DNA of 64,000 bases, taken from the NCBI GenBank assembly GCA_033439765.1, contig JAULSN010000004.1, positions 1,684,001 through 1,748,000 on the forward strand. Direction: 5' to 3'. This document shows positions 26,179 through 38,940 of this stretch, piece after piece (the stretch's first letter is position 1; every line of letters starts with the position of its first letter). The translations under genes were made by a program, and so were the position numbers. The stretch comes from Lasiosphaeria ovina (Eukaryota > Ascomycota > Sordariomycetes > Sordariales > Lasiosphaeriaceae). A model generated the notes under the pieces. That model searched no databases. It was given only the letters and a program-made list of their open reading frames with translations, and was not told where the DNA came from.

Positions 26179-27491
26179 CTACGACGCTATTCCCGCTGGC
26201 AAAACCGACGACAGCGGGACTCCCCAGTACCACGACCCAACAGCCATGGCGCCAATGCTCATGGTGAAGGCCATCAGAAAGTTGACCTGGTTGTTGTCCA
26301 GTAGGTCCCGGCCATTCTCAACCACTCTGGAAGGCTTCTCGTCGCCAAAGCTCGACCTGCGGTTCTTATTCCGCGCATCGTACTTGTCGACACCTTCGCC
26401 CTCATCCACAGCTGAGTCGAGCTTCTCAACAGCATCATGACCCTCGCCATGCAGCAGAGCCGCCTTAACATCGGCTCTGGTGCTAAAGTGCTCCGCACTG
26501 TGGGGCTTCGAGCGCGCAGCCACGAGTACGCGCGTGCCTCCTTCGCCCTCGACAACTTTACCAGTGCGCACGTCCTTGACTGTGGCCTGGAGGAGCCCGC
26601 CGAGGATGCTGTCTAGGACACTGCCCATGAAGCCCCATGCAGTCAAGCCTAAAATCAGCGTGCGGCGCTCATCATTGGACCAAGGCAGGCCGCCGCCCAG
26701 CTTGCCAGCTGTCTGGCCGTTGCAAAAGGGCAACATCACAGCCGCCGCCGTGACAATAATTATGCTCCCGAGGAGCCCGGCGCCGAGGCCAAACAGCGTG
26801 ACGCCACCGTTGGTGCCCCGCGGCACTTTCCGGAGCGTCGGACTCGTGATAAGCCGCGGCTGGTCCTTGGACAGAATTCCCAACTCGGAACTGAACGTGT
26901 CGGCTGCGACGGCTGCGTAGTTGGCAATGATGCCAACGACGAGCAGATCGCCGCCCCACGAGAAGCACAAGCTGCTCGAAGCAGGGTTGCTGCCAAGCGG
27001 CGAGGCCAGCAATTCTCGCTGGCGGGCGTGCATCTGGTACGCATGCAGCAGGCTAAGCACCGAGGCAGTGAGCGAGTTGGCCAGGACCTGGACGTGGGTC
27101 CGCGGCCCTTCACCACCAGACGACCCCTTAGAGTGCAGGGTGAGGGTAGCCTTCACATTTTCCTTGACCTGTATGGCGAGTGCGACGTGTGTGTGTCAGA
27201 GAGAGTACGCAAAGCAAGCCAAACACGAGGGCAAAGAACCGGCTGTTTCGGATCCTTGGATGCCACAGACACAAACACACAAACACACACACACAGACAA
27301 CTCACATGAGTGGCTCGCGTGGCGGCCAGGAAGAAGACAACGAGCAGAGCAAAGGGCAGGTTCCACGGGTGGACAGCATGTGCGACGGCTGTGAGCGCGG
27401 CTGCAAAGATGCCGGTGGGGGTTAATGAGTTTCGCGAGTAGGCGCGGTAGCAGAGCAGCAGCGTGGCTGGCACGGCGATTATCGGCTTCAT
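26179..27491 (-). CDS. DUF92/TMEM19-family integral membrane protein
   Basis: Exons are 27491-27306 and 27168-26179, giving 391 aa from MKPIIAVPATLLL. The family is related to human TMEM19; a plant member, VTE6, is a phytyl-phosphate kinase, but the fungal role is unknown to me. Hallmarks are present: an AADTFSSELG motif (about 155-164), TNGGVTLFGLGAG, and GSVLDSILGGLLQ. About six hydrophobic segments are visible: two or three in exon 1, then near LLVVGIIANYAAVAA, LLGSIIIVTAAAVML, LILGLTAWGFMG and FLMAFTMSIGAMAVG. A hydrophilic charged loop (about 275-350) with KYDARNKNRRSS precedes the last segment, unusually long for the family as I know it. Splicing reads ATH|VKENVKATL with a GTGAGT donor and TACAG acceptor. 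The 137-nt intron carries a CA-repeat. Upstream exons may extend the N-terminus; see the separate entry. Confidence 0.9.
27269..27300. repeat. CA-rich repeat inside the DUF92 gene intron
   Basis: An imperfect CA dinucleotide tract (ACACAAACACACAAACACAC and onward) sits immediately inside the donor end of the intron. On the transcribed strand it is a GT/TG repeat. Confidence 0.8.
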
Positions 27492-27986
27492 CTTTATTGG
27501 GGTTGTGTCTCTGAGACGAATGAGTCAACTTCCCAACGTGCAGACAGACTCAGCCGGGTATCCGAACAGGAGAGTGACAGCGGAAGTCGGACTGTCAAGG
27601 AAGCCTCCAGAGAAACGGCGGGGCTTATCGCATCCGTTGCTAAGCGCTAGTGGTTTGGAAGCTTGTAAAATGGACACTGGCAGGAAGCAACATGAGGTTG
27701 TTGCCGACTTACTCCGAAGGGTTTCTGCCGTGTGCTGCTTCGAGCATCGACGTCGGCCGACTCTCAACAGCTGACGTCAGCAAGACAGCCTAGAAGTGGC
27801 AGGGGTGACTGGGGGGCCCCCTCACCTCGAGATTGAATAGTGGGTCTTTAGCCTATTTTAGCCTAGGCTAGGACAGCAACAAACGACCAAGTACTGACCC
27901 GAGCTTTGGACGTGAGAGAAAGCACGCTTTCGCGCCTTCCGCGGTTTCCTGTCCGCACTGCTCAACAGTTCCGACTTATCCGCCAT
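27492..27986 (-). other. Candidate upstream exons extending the DUF92 protein
   Basis: Starting at an ATG on the minus strand at 27986 (context AAACATGGCG) a frame reads MADKSELLSSADRKPRKARK. Consensus-like splice sites give exons 27986-27899 (donor GTCAGT), 27770-27713 (donor GTAAGT) and 27510-27492 (acceptor CTCAG). These join in frame to the MKPII methionine of the DUF92 gene and would add 55 hydrophilic, basic residues. All three junctions keep the frame and no stop occurs. This may be a real N-terminal extension, a 5' UTR with introns, or coincidence. MKPIIAVP itself looks like a natural start of the membrane domain. Confidence 0.3.
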
Positions 27987-30900
27987 GTTTCTCTCCTCGT
28001 CTTTTTTCACCCCAGGTTGTACTACGGAGTATTTGCCTTCCATTGCCTTCGGGCCGATCGACTTACTCGACAGATTTATGAGCAGGGGACCGGCCAAGTG
28101 GTTTGTTCTCGTTATTGTTTATGAAACACCTAACTGCCCCGGCATCGCTGGCTGTATCCGCCCACACGCGTTGCTTCCCGCCTAATGGCACTGGAAGATG
28201 GACTGGGCCGCCTTTTCCCGAGGCACTGTACGCCCCCGACACATCGAGCACCTATGGCTTTCCAGAGAGCACGAGGCACGAGATCATCCTCCTTGTACGG
28301 TGGACGGCAAATCACCAAGTCGTGCAACAAGAGCGGGACAGATATCATTTCTTGATTGTCTTGATTGAATCCTACAAATCCGCCTCGCAGACTCCGACGT
28401 CATCAGGCATGCTTTGGTTGGACTTGTCTGGGTGTTTTATGCTGTACCCTCATAGGCTGTGCATACTTCCAACATCATGGCATCCTCTCAATGTTCTCTC
28501 GGCAAGCGCTCGAGCCCCGCCGTCTCCGGCAGGTTGTTAACGGCGTCTTTCAGCCAGAAACCACGTCCTGTGCCATGTTCCCAAACCACTCGCGCAAGTG
28601 TCGGCAGTTCGTCTTATGTTGAGGTCGATCATGAGGAAGAAACCGCATGTTCGGGATGAAATCGTGCTCGATCAGGCCACTTTTAGGCCATTCCTGCGGT
28701 TGGCTCATGTTGTTGCTGGAATGGTTTTCGCGATCACGGCGCTTTGCTGTCATGTCTTGCCCTCCCGAATGCACAGGCCCCCCCTTGTTTGTTTTCGAGC
28801 GAAACTTCCATTTCTGGTAAGTCACTCTTCTTCCCTCCCATCTCTGCCAACTCAGGCCGTGTTTCGCTTGAGCATACCTGGTATGTGTCGTGCTGTCATG
28901 CTCAAGAGCGGAAGTCGTCGTCGATGAGGGCTTTGGGTCGTTACAGCCGGCTGGCTCCCTCATCTTGTTCCGGCGTGGAGATGTTTTGAGTCTCAATTGT
29001 GGTGGGATCGATTGCTGTTGTCATGACCAGGGAGAGACAAGCGTCTGCATGTCTGGCTGATCTGCAACCGCATGGCCTATTGTCCCATTGTCCCATTGTT
29101 GTTGACTTGCGGCCACCGGTCAAGAACCCCTCCACTCGATCTGCAATCTTGCCAACAAAGTCGGCCACCAAAAGCGGGCATAGGTCTTGGAAAGACACAA
29201 GGCTCTTTCGAACTGCGTCTCCCCAAGGCCCAGATCGGTGATGCTCCTCAACGAGGTGGGTCTTCATTCTGACTGGAGCCTCGGTATCCGTGGATCTGTC
29301 GTGTCTAGCATCTCGTCACCTCGTGAGTCGAAGCCATCCACCTGGCGGTCACGCCTTTGTTTGGTCTTGTCAAGTTGGATCTGAATCATCTCAAACAAGA
29401 GGTGGCTTCCAGAGTTGGTCAAATGGATCGGTTGGACGCTTGTATTAGTCCAACCAACAAGCCCGCTCTCCCCACTTGCTTCGCATCATCGTCGATCCCA
29501 TTCTCTTGTCTGCCACCGTCCGACAGCATCCCATCAACCCCTCCCCCAGCCCATTGGTTGTTGCTACTGTTGCTCTTGTTCCAACCAAGCCGCCCTGCCT
29601 AGCCCCACTGTCCACCAACCCCTCGCCGGTGTTGCTTCCTCCTCTTTCTTCCCAAACATGATATCTCCTCAGGGGTTCTGGGTTCTGGGTTTGGGTTCCG
29701 GGCTCCGAGTTCCTCGCTGTACGCCGGCTTCCCTCAGTACTTGGCCTAGTCTTGGCTCTTTGTGGCGGCAGCTTCGAGGCGTTTTGAGTCTCGGGGTGAT
29801 TCCTTTCGCCCGTACCCCCGCCCAACTATGATCCATCAACGCTGTCGTATCATGACCGGTCCGGCTTGAACATAGGCCAACATCCAATCCCCATCGAGTC
29901 TGCTGGTTGGCGTCATGCCCCAATGCTAGAACCCGAGCATGGTCGACATGGAGTAGCCGCCCTCGTCCAGTGCGTACCAAGGTCACACCATCTCTTCTTG
30001 GTGCTAGCCTTGTCTCCCAGTGCCGACCAACGAGGAGGCTTGGACGTCGACCGAGTCTCAGCCAAGTACGTCGTGATCGTACATAACCGCCGTCATCCCT
30101 GCCCAGCCCCTGCTCCCATGCTGTCGTCCAGGCGCGTAGTAGCCAGGTGCCGTGGCGTGTTGTCGATAGTTGCTGGACCGAACCCGTTCAAAGAAAGAAA
30201 CAAGAAGGGGGGCCAGGGTCGGTCAAAACATTCCTCGGGGGGTTCTTATACTTTCGGGATAGCCCAGGACAAGAAGAGTGCCAGAGAATTTTGTGGGACA
30301 GGAGACGACGAGATCTCCGATATATAGGACCCTCCTCGTTTCCAATATCCCTCCCATTCCCATGCCCACAAATGGTGGTCTATACCGTGCTGGTTGGTGT
30401 CAAAGCCCGCAACGGCCAAGCAGAAGCAGCAAAGCGGCAGATCCTCACCTTGATTGCGGGCCTGGAGGACGGACGCATGGGACTAAGGTAGGCAAGGGAA
30501 GTAACGAGAAGAGAAAAAAGTGTAATATACACACCCGGCAGCCGATGCGTGGCGACGACGCGGCGGCAGCCTCGGACCCCAGACGGGCCTCTTTCTCTGG
30601 GGTGCTGCTTGCAGGTCTCGGGCATGGCAGACAGGGGCAGGGGCCATTGTGAAGCCATCCAGGGAGGACGCAGAGATAGGGGCAGTGTTAGAGAAAGACT
30701 AAGGTATGTCCCCAACGGTACCTCAAAAACAGACGCCGCACATGAGACGATCCCAAGTCCTCCTTTCCCTCTGCCCTAAAGCTTCCTTAACTGCAAAGGC
30801 ATGCTCCCGTATGCGATGCACTGCTCGGGTACTTCGGTCTCGACGGTTTCCTCGGTTCCGACGCATCTCCCTTCGGTCATGCTCTCTCCGACCGGTCCCG

Positions 30901-31824
30901 GCTGTAGCGACTCGGGCAAGCTTTGGGGAAAAGAGAACGAGCACAGTGTGCAGTGATTTCAATTTCGGCCCCCATCGCAGCTGATTTGCCTTCGAGGCCA
31001 CACGTAAATTCATACAAATCCACACGGTGCTATTTGCTTTTTTTCTCTCGCCCTTCTCGACGTTTCAGTTTATTCCTCCTTACCCCTTTGCCCAGGCCTG
31101 GCCAGATCCATGTCCATGTCGATACTCTATCCCTTTTTTACCAAGCAAAGCATCAAATTCGACATGGAGAGTTCCGGATATCATCATGTCTAGTGACTCA
31201 GAATACCCTGATACTAGTCCGTGTCCGTGTCCATCTCTATGTCCGTTCCATCCTGCTGCTCTCGGCGTTGGTTTTGCCCTGCTTGTGATGTTGCTTTTGC
31301 CTTTAGCTTCACGGACCAGGCGGGCTTGCTTGACGCCAGCTACGTAACATCGCAGGACGTTCCCCCCTTTTTTACTTTCTGTCTCTGGGAGCGTGCGTGG
31401 ATTTTCTCCGAGCCGGACGGATGCTACCTCTCGCCTCTTGGCTTTTCTCGGGCCTTTATTCACAGTCACATACTGACTTCCTTCAGGACTGCATCTCCCT
31501 CCTTGGAGACTCGAATGCATGGATGAATCTGTGGTCTGTTTGTTGGTCCATCTCGGTTCGTTTCTAGCTCCGCCGGACATCAAGTGGAGATTTTCCTTTC
31601 TGCTTCTCTCTCTATGTATACATGTTTGCATATCGGCGTTCTTGCAGAGTTGCATACATAGACGCAAGTTTGTGCGTGGGCGGGCATGTATGCCTGTGGC
31701 ACGGCGAGAGAAATACGTAGGAGCGAACCAAGAGATGTACGAACTAGGCACATGCGGCCCACGGTGCATTCTCTTGAAAAAAATAGTCACATCCAACGCC
31801 CGACTATGTGTCCCACGAACACCC

Positions 31825-31852
31825 GTTCTCGTCCCCGTCCCCGTCCCCGTCC
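31825..31852. repeat. CCGTCC-type hexanucleotide repeat
   Basis: Four close copies of a CGTCCC hexamer in tandem (TCGTCCCCGTCCCCGTCCCC and onward). Non-coding context. Confidence 0.7.
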
Positions 31853-33907
31853 ATGGATGGGTACATGGCAAGGAACCATGTGGTAAAAAAGTCGGTTACA
31901 AGGGTACACGCGAGTGATCCGTGGTTGGGGCCATGACACACGCCACCCCACCAATTCTTACTGCAGTGTAGTTTGAGCATGCAGTGTGTAGCATCAAAAA
32001 GCTAACCTGGGGTTGCGGCTCACGAGTGGGAGGAACCGAAGCAAGCCACAAACGCAGATGGGACGACCGAGTAGGTACGTATCTGTCCATCTAGAATCTA
32101 TCTTACCTACCGGAAAACCTGCCGAGCTCGACCTGTGTTATGCGTTGTCCTCGGGAAGTGGGCGGATCTTCCTTGAGGTGGCCGGCAGGTGGGCGGGGGG
32201 CTTGCCTGGACGCAACCTACCTGCCTTAGGTAATTACTCGTGATACTATATTCCTCCCTACCCTACCGCCTCACTTGGTAACACACTGCGCCACATACCT
32301 TAATTGTGTATCTACATTTCTATCAGTCTACCCACGTGCAAGAGACAACAACAACAACAGCAAACCCCAAAACAGTGCCCTAGGTTGCCTCTGGTTGTTC
32401 TTACTGGGTTTCACTACGGCCTCACTACGGTACGAGGGATAAGATGGACTCCGCGGTGCTATTATCTGAGATAAAGGATAGTCCAAGCACAGTATTTTGT
32501 GGACCCCTCGGTGGGACAGACGGTGATACTGCTGGGTAGGTAGGTAAGGTAGGTAGGCATTCACAAAGACCACGCAGACATGCCGGGTGGGAAGCATGGA
32601 CGAGACGAAAAGGAAATGCCAAGCCTCCATCAACAAGCAACCCTTTTGCTGAAATTGCCAAGACAATCAAGGTTTGCAGCACAAAGGCGAATGTTGGGCA
32701 CGGAGTAATTATTTTCTCATTAGCGGTGCGCAACAATTCAAGGCTTGGGGACAACTAAACAACAAACCCCCAAGGGGCCCAGAAGCATTTTCGGTGCCGA
32801 AGCAGTTTTTGGCACGACAGCCGCCGGCCTGGGGACCGACAACCGACCCCATAGCCTTAAGGGTTTTTTGCTGGTTGCAAGAGCAGGGGAACGAAACATC
32901 AGGCACTTCGGGATGTGGCGAGAGAGAGAGAGAAAAGGGAAGAGGGAGAGTAGGTATTCTTCCCCTGAGTTTAGCCGGGAGAGGCAGAGAGAGAGACGAC
33001 AACAGCACGGCGAGTGGTCGTCGGCGCACGGAACGAGAGAAGCACCGACAACCAGAAAAGCAGCAACAGACAATAAACTGCTATTACTTGACCCTCAACG
33101 AGGTCCGCTCTCCTTGGTCCGCCGTTAGTGACAACACGGACATAATAAAGTTTGGACGAGGAACACAATGAATAGGACCATGATAGTCCACCAGCCGGAT
33201 TCCTATAGCTTAGCGTCGTCGCGTCCCAGGTGATGGACAGCAAAGATACGAGCCCTCGATGCCGTGGCGGGTATTATGCCGCGATACCTGAAGCTTCTGC
33301 TGTATCGCCATGCAAAATGGGAGATGCCCGAACTGCCCGAGCAGGACCCGTATTTGAGTCTCTGAACAAGAACACATAGCTTTTTGATGTGGCATTGATA
33401 TGATCCCTTGTTTCCAAACGCTTGCCGTCCCACGCCAGTGGAGCATCTGATGTCCGGATGGTCCTGGGCCACAACATGGTCGGCGGCCCCGGCCATGTTT
33501 CTTTCATAAGAAAGCGGCCTATTTGTGGAGATATATACTCGGTGCTGTGCGTCATTGTCGACTCGAGTCCGGCCAGACCGATTATGCCCTTGGGCATCTG
33601 GCATCTCCCTGACGAAAGAGACAGAAAGAGCCCCCACATACTCCGACTGCAACTATCCAACGACACGAGATCGAGGACTGCTTCTTTACAGAAAAGACAC
33701 AGATGCATCAGGTGGCAGGCGGCTATCGAAATATACAGCGCCTGGCCCGGGCACCGTCGGCGGCCGGGTAAACGACAGGCGCGTGACATCAACAGACGAC
33801 GTGCGAGCGAAGCCTGGGCCGATGCTGCTGGAGGGGGGCGGTTACGGATCAAGCTCGGCGATACCAATGTGGACATGATTGGATGTTCGGTGGAGAATCG
33901 AAATTCT

Positions 33908-33927
33908 CAAGTGCAGGCCTGCACTTG
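33908..33927. other. 20-bp perfect palindrome
   Basis: The sequence CAAGTGCAGGCCTGCACTTG equals its own reverse complement. It lies in the gene-poor region, with no coding frame that would explain it. A dimeric protein site is one possible role. Confidence 0.7.
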
Positions 33928-36900
33928 CTTTGGGGGTCCGGCCGTCGTGAAGTCCGATGAGGTCCCAAACTCATATCCCCCCGGAAGAGAGGTAACATAA
34001 AGGACCCCGCGTCCAATTTCGTCTCTTGGTGTGCAAAGAAGGAATAAAGAGGAGGAGAAGGAGATGGTCACGCTTGAGAGGTAGGTCCCGGCCCAACAAC
34101 ACGGCGCCAACACCGACTTCGGTGATGGCGTATGCCCGAGATCACCCGCTGCCATTCGAGAGAAGCTTGTACCACCCCATGTCCAAGTCGGTGCACAGGT
34201 CCAGCCCCGAAGACCGAAGCCAATCCCGAGGAGTAAAAGGTGCGGAGACCTTCTGTCCGCCGGAGCCTCAACGAGCAGCACCTTATCTCAACCCCTACCC
34301 ATCCTGCCCACTGGCCGACGTTTCCTTCGCCTGATCCTGCTGTCTGTCTTTAATTCGCCCCGAGCCTTCTCGCAGCGGACCCCTTCAGAGCCACAAGTCG
34401 GCTTCGTCTCCCAGCAAACGCCTTGGTGGTGCTCTGTGAAGCTTCAACGCCAGCCTGGCATTCCGGGCACGACTTTCCGGCCTTGGCGCTGAAGACCGTG
34501 GCGTTGCCACGCCGGGAAGATAGCTGACGTTCCCGTGACAGCTACCGTATAGAAGACCGCCAACGCACATTCCATGGCATCTACGAAACATCTGGACATG
34601 TCTTCTTGAAAGCCATTAATAATCGAGTGACACACTCGGAACAGTCAGCAAGTTCAGACTCTCACGATATTGCTACGTACGTGATCACTGTTTGGTTCAT
34701 GACGTGGAAGAGAATGTCTGTTTTGGAGCAAATGAAACCTCACCGCACGAACTTGAACACGTATCTTCGAAGAATCCAGCCGATCAGGAAATTATAGACG
34801 ATCCTCCACGTATAGAAACGACAGACAACCGCCATTTTTCATATCCAGGTTTGAAGGTGCAGGCCGCCGCGAGTCACGCCGAACCCACGCATCTGAAGAA
34901 GCTGGATCTGCACAGGTCATTCGCAAAGTCAGCAGCGTACCAGACAATATATCGCACACTCTTTTCACCAGCCTACCTCTTCTGTCGACAACCACTCCCG
35001 TGCTAGTGGTTCCATCCCCGCCCCCGCGGGACTTGAGCTTGTTGCTACACAGCATACGTGAGACATGATCTACTTTTGGTGAGAGAAATACACGAGCGTG
35101 CCCATGCAAAAGCTCGTGTGAGACGGACGTCGGTACTGCGAATGTCCAACTATGGACTTGTATGACCATCAGCCTACTAAGCCAAATATGAGCGGCCAAG
35201 CAACTGCTCGAGTGGCTTCCTTGGTAGGCGATGGCCGGTAGCCTGGTGCTCGGTATAATCAAGACCATAATACCATAGCCACCGTCGGGACGCCTGTTCC
35301 GCTGTGTAATCGTTGGCTTCTGCACCCCACCCGGATCGTATCGTCCAGACATCAGACCGCTCGACAAGACACGGAGAGATAATAGAAACACTCAGCCGTT
35401 GGTAGCTAATTTCTGACCGGGAGGCTTGCAAATTCCTGGTCCGACCGGAAGCAAAAACGCACGGAAGCAAGCACACTGGCCGTTGAAAATGAGCGGCGAC
35501 GTTTGCCGAAACAGCCCCAAGAGCGAGCCAATCAACACCTACCAAGTCTTTCAAGTGTCAAAGTAAAGCCACTTGCGAGTTTGGCCGATCATCACCGGGT
35601 GGCGTCAGGACACAAAACAAAAGCAGAAGTTAAATAAAAAAGAAAGTTGCCCACCCAAGATGGAGGCTGCGCGTCATGGTTGGCTGGTAGCACAGACTCG
35701 GGGAATTGCGATGTGCGGTCAAGGGCAAGAGCAAGATCCACGGCCCCCTGATGTGGACGCAGTGGCAATGGCGTGTTCAGCTCTTACCTAATATCCCTAC
35801 GTCAAATTGGACTTCATCGTTCCTTCCTAGGTTCCTGCACATCATTTGATACGACGAGTTTCCTTTCTACCTAACCTGATCTGGTTAACTTAAACGACGA
35901 GAAACGCCCAGAGCAACGGCCCAGAGCCTCATGATCAGAGGGTAAGCACAAGAACAACATCCATGGAGGCGACTACCTTACATACCTACCTAGGTAGTAC
36001 TGGTACTGCCTTCCACAGCAGCAAGGGTGAAGTCAGCCACGGCACAATTGAACTCCAGGTTCAGTTGGAATGCATCGAGTAGGTATTGGGGCGTCATGCC
36101 CGTAAGCTTCACCTTCCAACCCAAGGTAAGGGGCAGGTAGTAGGTCGGTGTACAAAGCACAGCGTCAGAGGCGGGAACCGTTGCACACAGCTTCCGAAGC
36201 CGAAAGCAACGAGCGCCGCCATTGCCGCGCTCCGAAGCCAACCTACACCGTATGCATGTACGGATACAGAATAGTCAACCGCAGCTGGACTCAACAGAAC
36301 GTTGCATCACGGTTCGCACGAGATCCAACGAAAACGACAGCCGCTCCCGCTCTGAGACCTGAAATGACATTCAAATGCTCTGAGACATGAGCTGTGCCAA
36401 GGCGACAACCACTGAAACACAAATCGATCCCAAGACTCAGACCGCTCTTAACTGTCTCAGATGGTCTAAGACAGACATAATGGGGGCATTTACACAACAC
36501 AACGCACTTGCATCTCTTGTACTGTGGCTGACCTCGTACGGGCAGTTTGGACCGGTATGTGCCCCGTATCCGTAGGGCGGAGCCCTGTGTGGATGGATAG
36601 CCAGTGCAAACCCGGACCTAGACACACCGTTCGCTGGGGACCTTCTAGACGCCGAACGATCCGGATGGACTTCACCTGTCTGCCTATCAGGAATGCCTGC
36701 GCGTGTCACAGGTCGCCGACGAGCCCAGTTATCTTACCGATATGGAAGACGTGAAGAGAAAAGAAACCCTAACCCTTGAGTGCGGAACCGCCGACGGTGA
36801 GAGGTCGGTGCCCGAATACGTGGGAAGCACAAGCTGGGTTCGGGCTGCCGGCCAGCGGAGCATGCCTTGCGCGTCCGTCCAAATCGCGTTCCGTGGGCCT

Positions 36901-38705
36901 CCCGTAACTCCGCAGCTCGGCGGTCCTCACACGACCTATTACATGCGTGCGTCGAGGTTTTCTTTACCTGATGATTGTCAACAGCTGATCTTTACGGCAA
37001 ACATACGAGCCTGCCTCGGGTGTTTCGAATCGTCCTCTCTGTTCCATTGATCTGGCGACCTTGGATTGGCCAGGCCGGACGAGTCACGACAGGCTCGGCA
37101 CTCGCGGCGGTTGACGTGGTCGCCGAAGAGCATACATAATAGCTGCTAGCAGCTGTTGTACACCACAGTGGGCTCGGGGCTGGGTCTGTTGAGTCCATTT
37201 CCGGAAATATCCCAAGCCCGCTCCACCTCCCAATTGGCTCGGTGCTCATTGTTCGTGGCTTGGGCTTGCTTCCAACCGGTCTAGATGGCCCCCAAGCCGA
37301 AGGAGGGCATCCATCTCGGCACCTCCACACGCACGCCTACCGCCAACTCTCGAGACTAGCTAGCGCCAGTGATGAGAAGATTCCCTTCGCGTCTCCTCCC
37401 CGCCCGCCACCTTTTCCACCTCGAAATATCGTTGATGAACCGAGATGCTCGCGAATGGTTCCGGGGAGGGGAGGGGATGCGACCGTTTCTGGGCATTTCA
37501 CGCTAATCAGCCTATCAAGGCTTTGTTTGAAGACCAGCCGTGCCGGAAGTCGGAAGCTGGAGTCGAGTCGAGTCGAGCAGCAGCGAGGCGGGATATTGGC
37601 GAGCGAGCTTATTTTTAGTCGCAATCTATTGAAGCTTATGATTCATGGCTTGGACATATTCCCGCACCAGCGGAGACGAGGTCCCAAGCAGGCCTTGCAC
37701 GGCCCCAGCTTGCGATGCCAATCCAATGCCGTGTTTTGCCCTCACGTCTTGCAACATCTAACCTTTTGAGGTAGGTTGGACCGTTTGTCATTGGACACTG
37801 GCGATTGGACGTGGCATCACGATTGGGAATTGTAAAGTGACGAATTAATGGTCAACACACCCTCCAGACGGCGATATGCCGTTGCGACATGCCCACACCC
37901 CCCCATCCCCAATCCCCCATCCCCCCATGCCCTCGACCACAGGGTAGGTAGCTGACAGAATAGGATACCTAGCACGGGCAAGGCCGCGCTATCCGTCCCC
38001 TGTTCCCTGGCCTCTTTACGTACACTAAAGGTTGGCGGCACTAGGGAATTCCTTGTATTGCACAAGTCGCCGTCAGCGGCTGATTGGTGAGGAGCGTCAG
38101 GTCAGGGGGTTCCCCAGGTTCTGGGTTGAGTTTAGGCGGGCTGCTTCCCGAGGCCGTGACTACTGTGTAAAAAAGCTCCCGTCTTGGGCTCCGCATCTCA
38201 CCCGCCTTTTTTTCCTTCACCTTACTTTCAGGTCCAAGATACGGGCGGGAGCTACGGCTGTTTTTTCGTTTGCCAATCAATCCAATGGAAAGCTCCCAAA
38301 GTTCCAAAGTTCCCAAAGCTTTTGCTTTTGCTTGCCCGCCGAGCCATTCATTCCATGACTCGCCAAGCGTCTCAAGCAGCTTGAGCTTCAATCGAATCGT
38401 GTTCATTGTTTGGATTGCGGCTACGGTTACTACGGAGTGCTACTCCATCTCTTATCTGGTTCCATTTCCGTAAGCTTTGCCTGCCCATGGACCCATGGAC
38501 ACCCTGCATTCGACGGTTTTTGGGACAGCATTGCCATTGCCTTAATAATCACCTCCCGCCTGTAACGGTGCTTGGGGATAAGAGCTTGTGTATTAGTAAA
38601 ATGACTCATCAGAAGCCGATTCCCGCATGTTGCTGATTATTAGGTAGGTAGGTATGTTTTTGTTCGTCGTCTCAGCGAAGTGCACATGTTTTTTTTTCTG
38701 CCGTC

Positions 38706-38729
38706 ACCGGCACCGGCACCGGCACCGGC
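38706..38729. repeat. (ACCGGC)4 tandem repeat
   Basis: Four perfect copies of ACCGGC in tandem, preceded by a T-run (about 38690-38697), in non-coding sequence. Confidence 0.8.
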
Positions 38730-38916
38730 ACCTACGGATAGCCTTACCACCTACCTACCTAGTCTAAACATATCCGTACCCGCAGAGCGTCCCAGCGCAG
38801 GAGCCGAGTGCTACATACAGACGAACTCTCTCTCAAAATCTCTGGACGACCTGGGATGTCGATTTCCCCTCGTCTCTTCTAGTCCACCACGCCACGCCAC
38901 GCCTGGATGGGCTGGT

Positions 38917-38940
38917 GCTCCCTCCCTCCCTCCCTCCCTC
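38917..38940. repeat. (CTCC)n tetranucleotide repeat
   Basis: A perfect CTCC/CCCT tetranucleotide run in non-coding sequence. Confidence 0.75.

Noticed and set aside
28103..28540. 145-codon plus-strand open frame just after the DUF92 locus
   Set aside because: No recognisable domain and several overlapping open frames of similar length on both strands, the usual picture of non-coding GC-rich DNA.
31080..31871. 263-codon minus-strand open frame in the gene-poor region
   Set aside because: No domain, signal or conserved motif is visible. It begins in a CGTCCC repeat (Thr-Gly repeats) and has no splice partners or a promoter context that I can see.
36760..36775. Telomere-like CCCTAACCC
   Set aside because: A single occurrence only, with no tandem array, so it is not evidence of a telomere or interstitial telomeric repeat.
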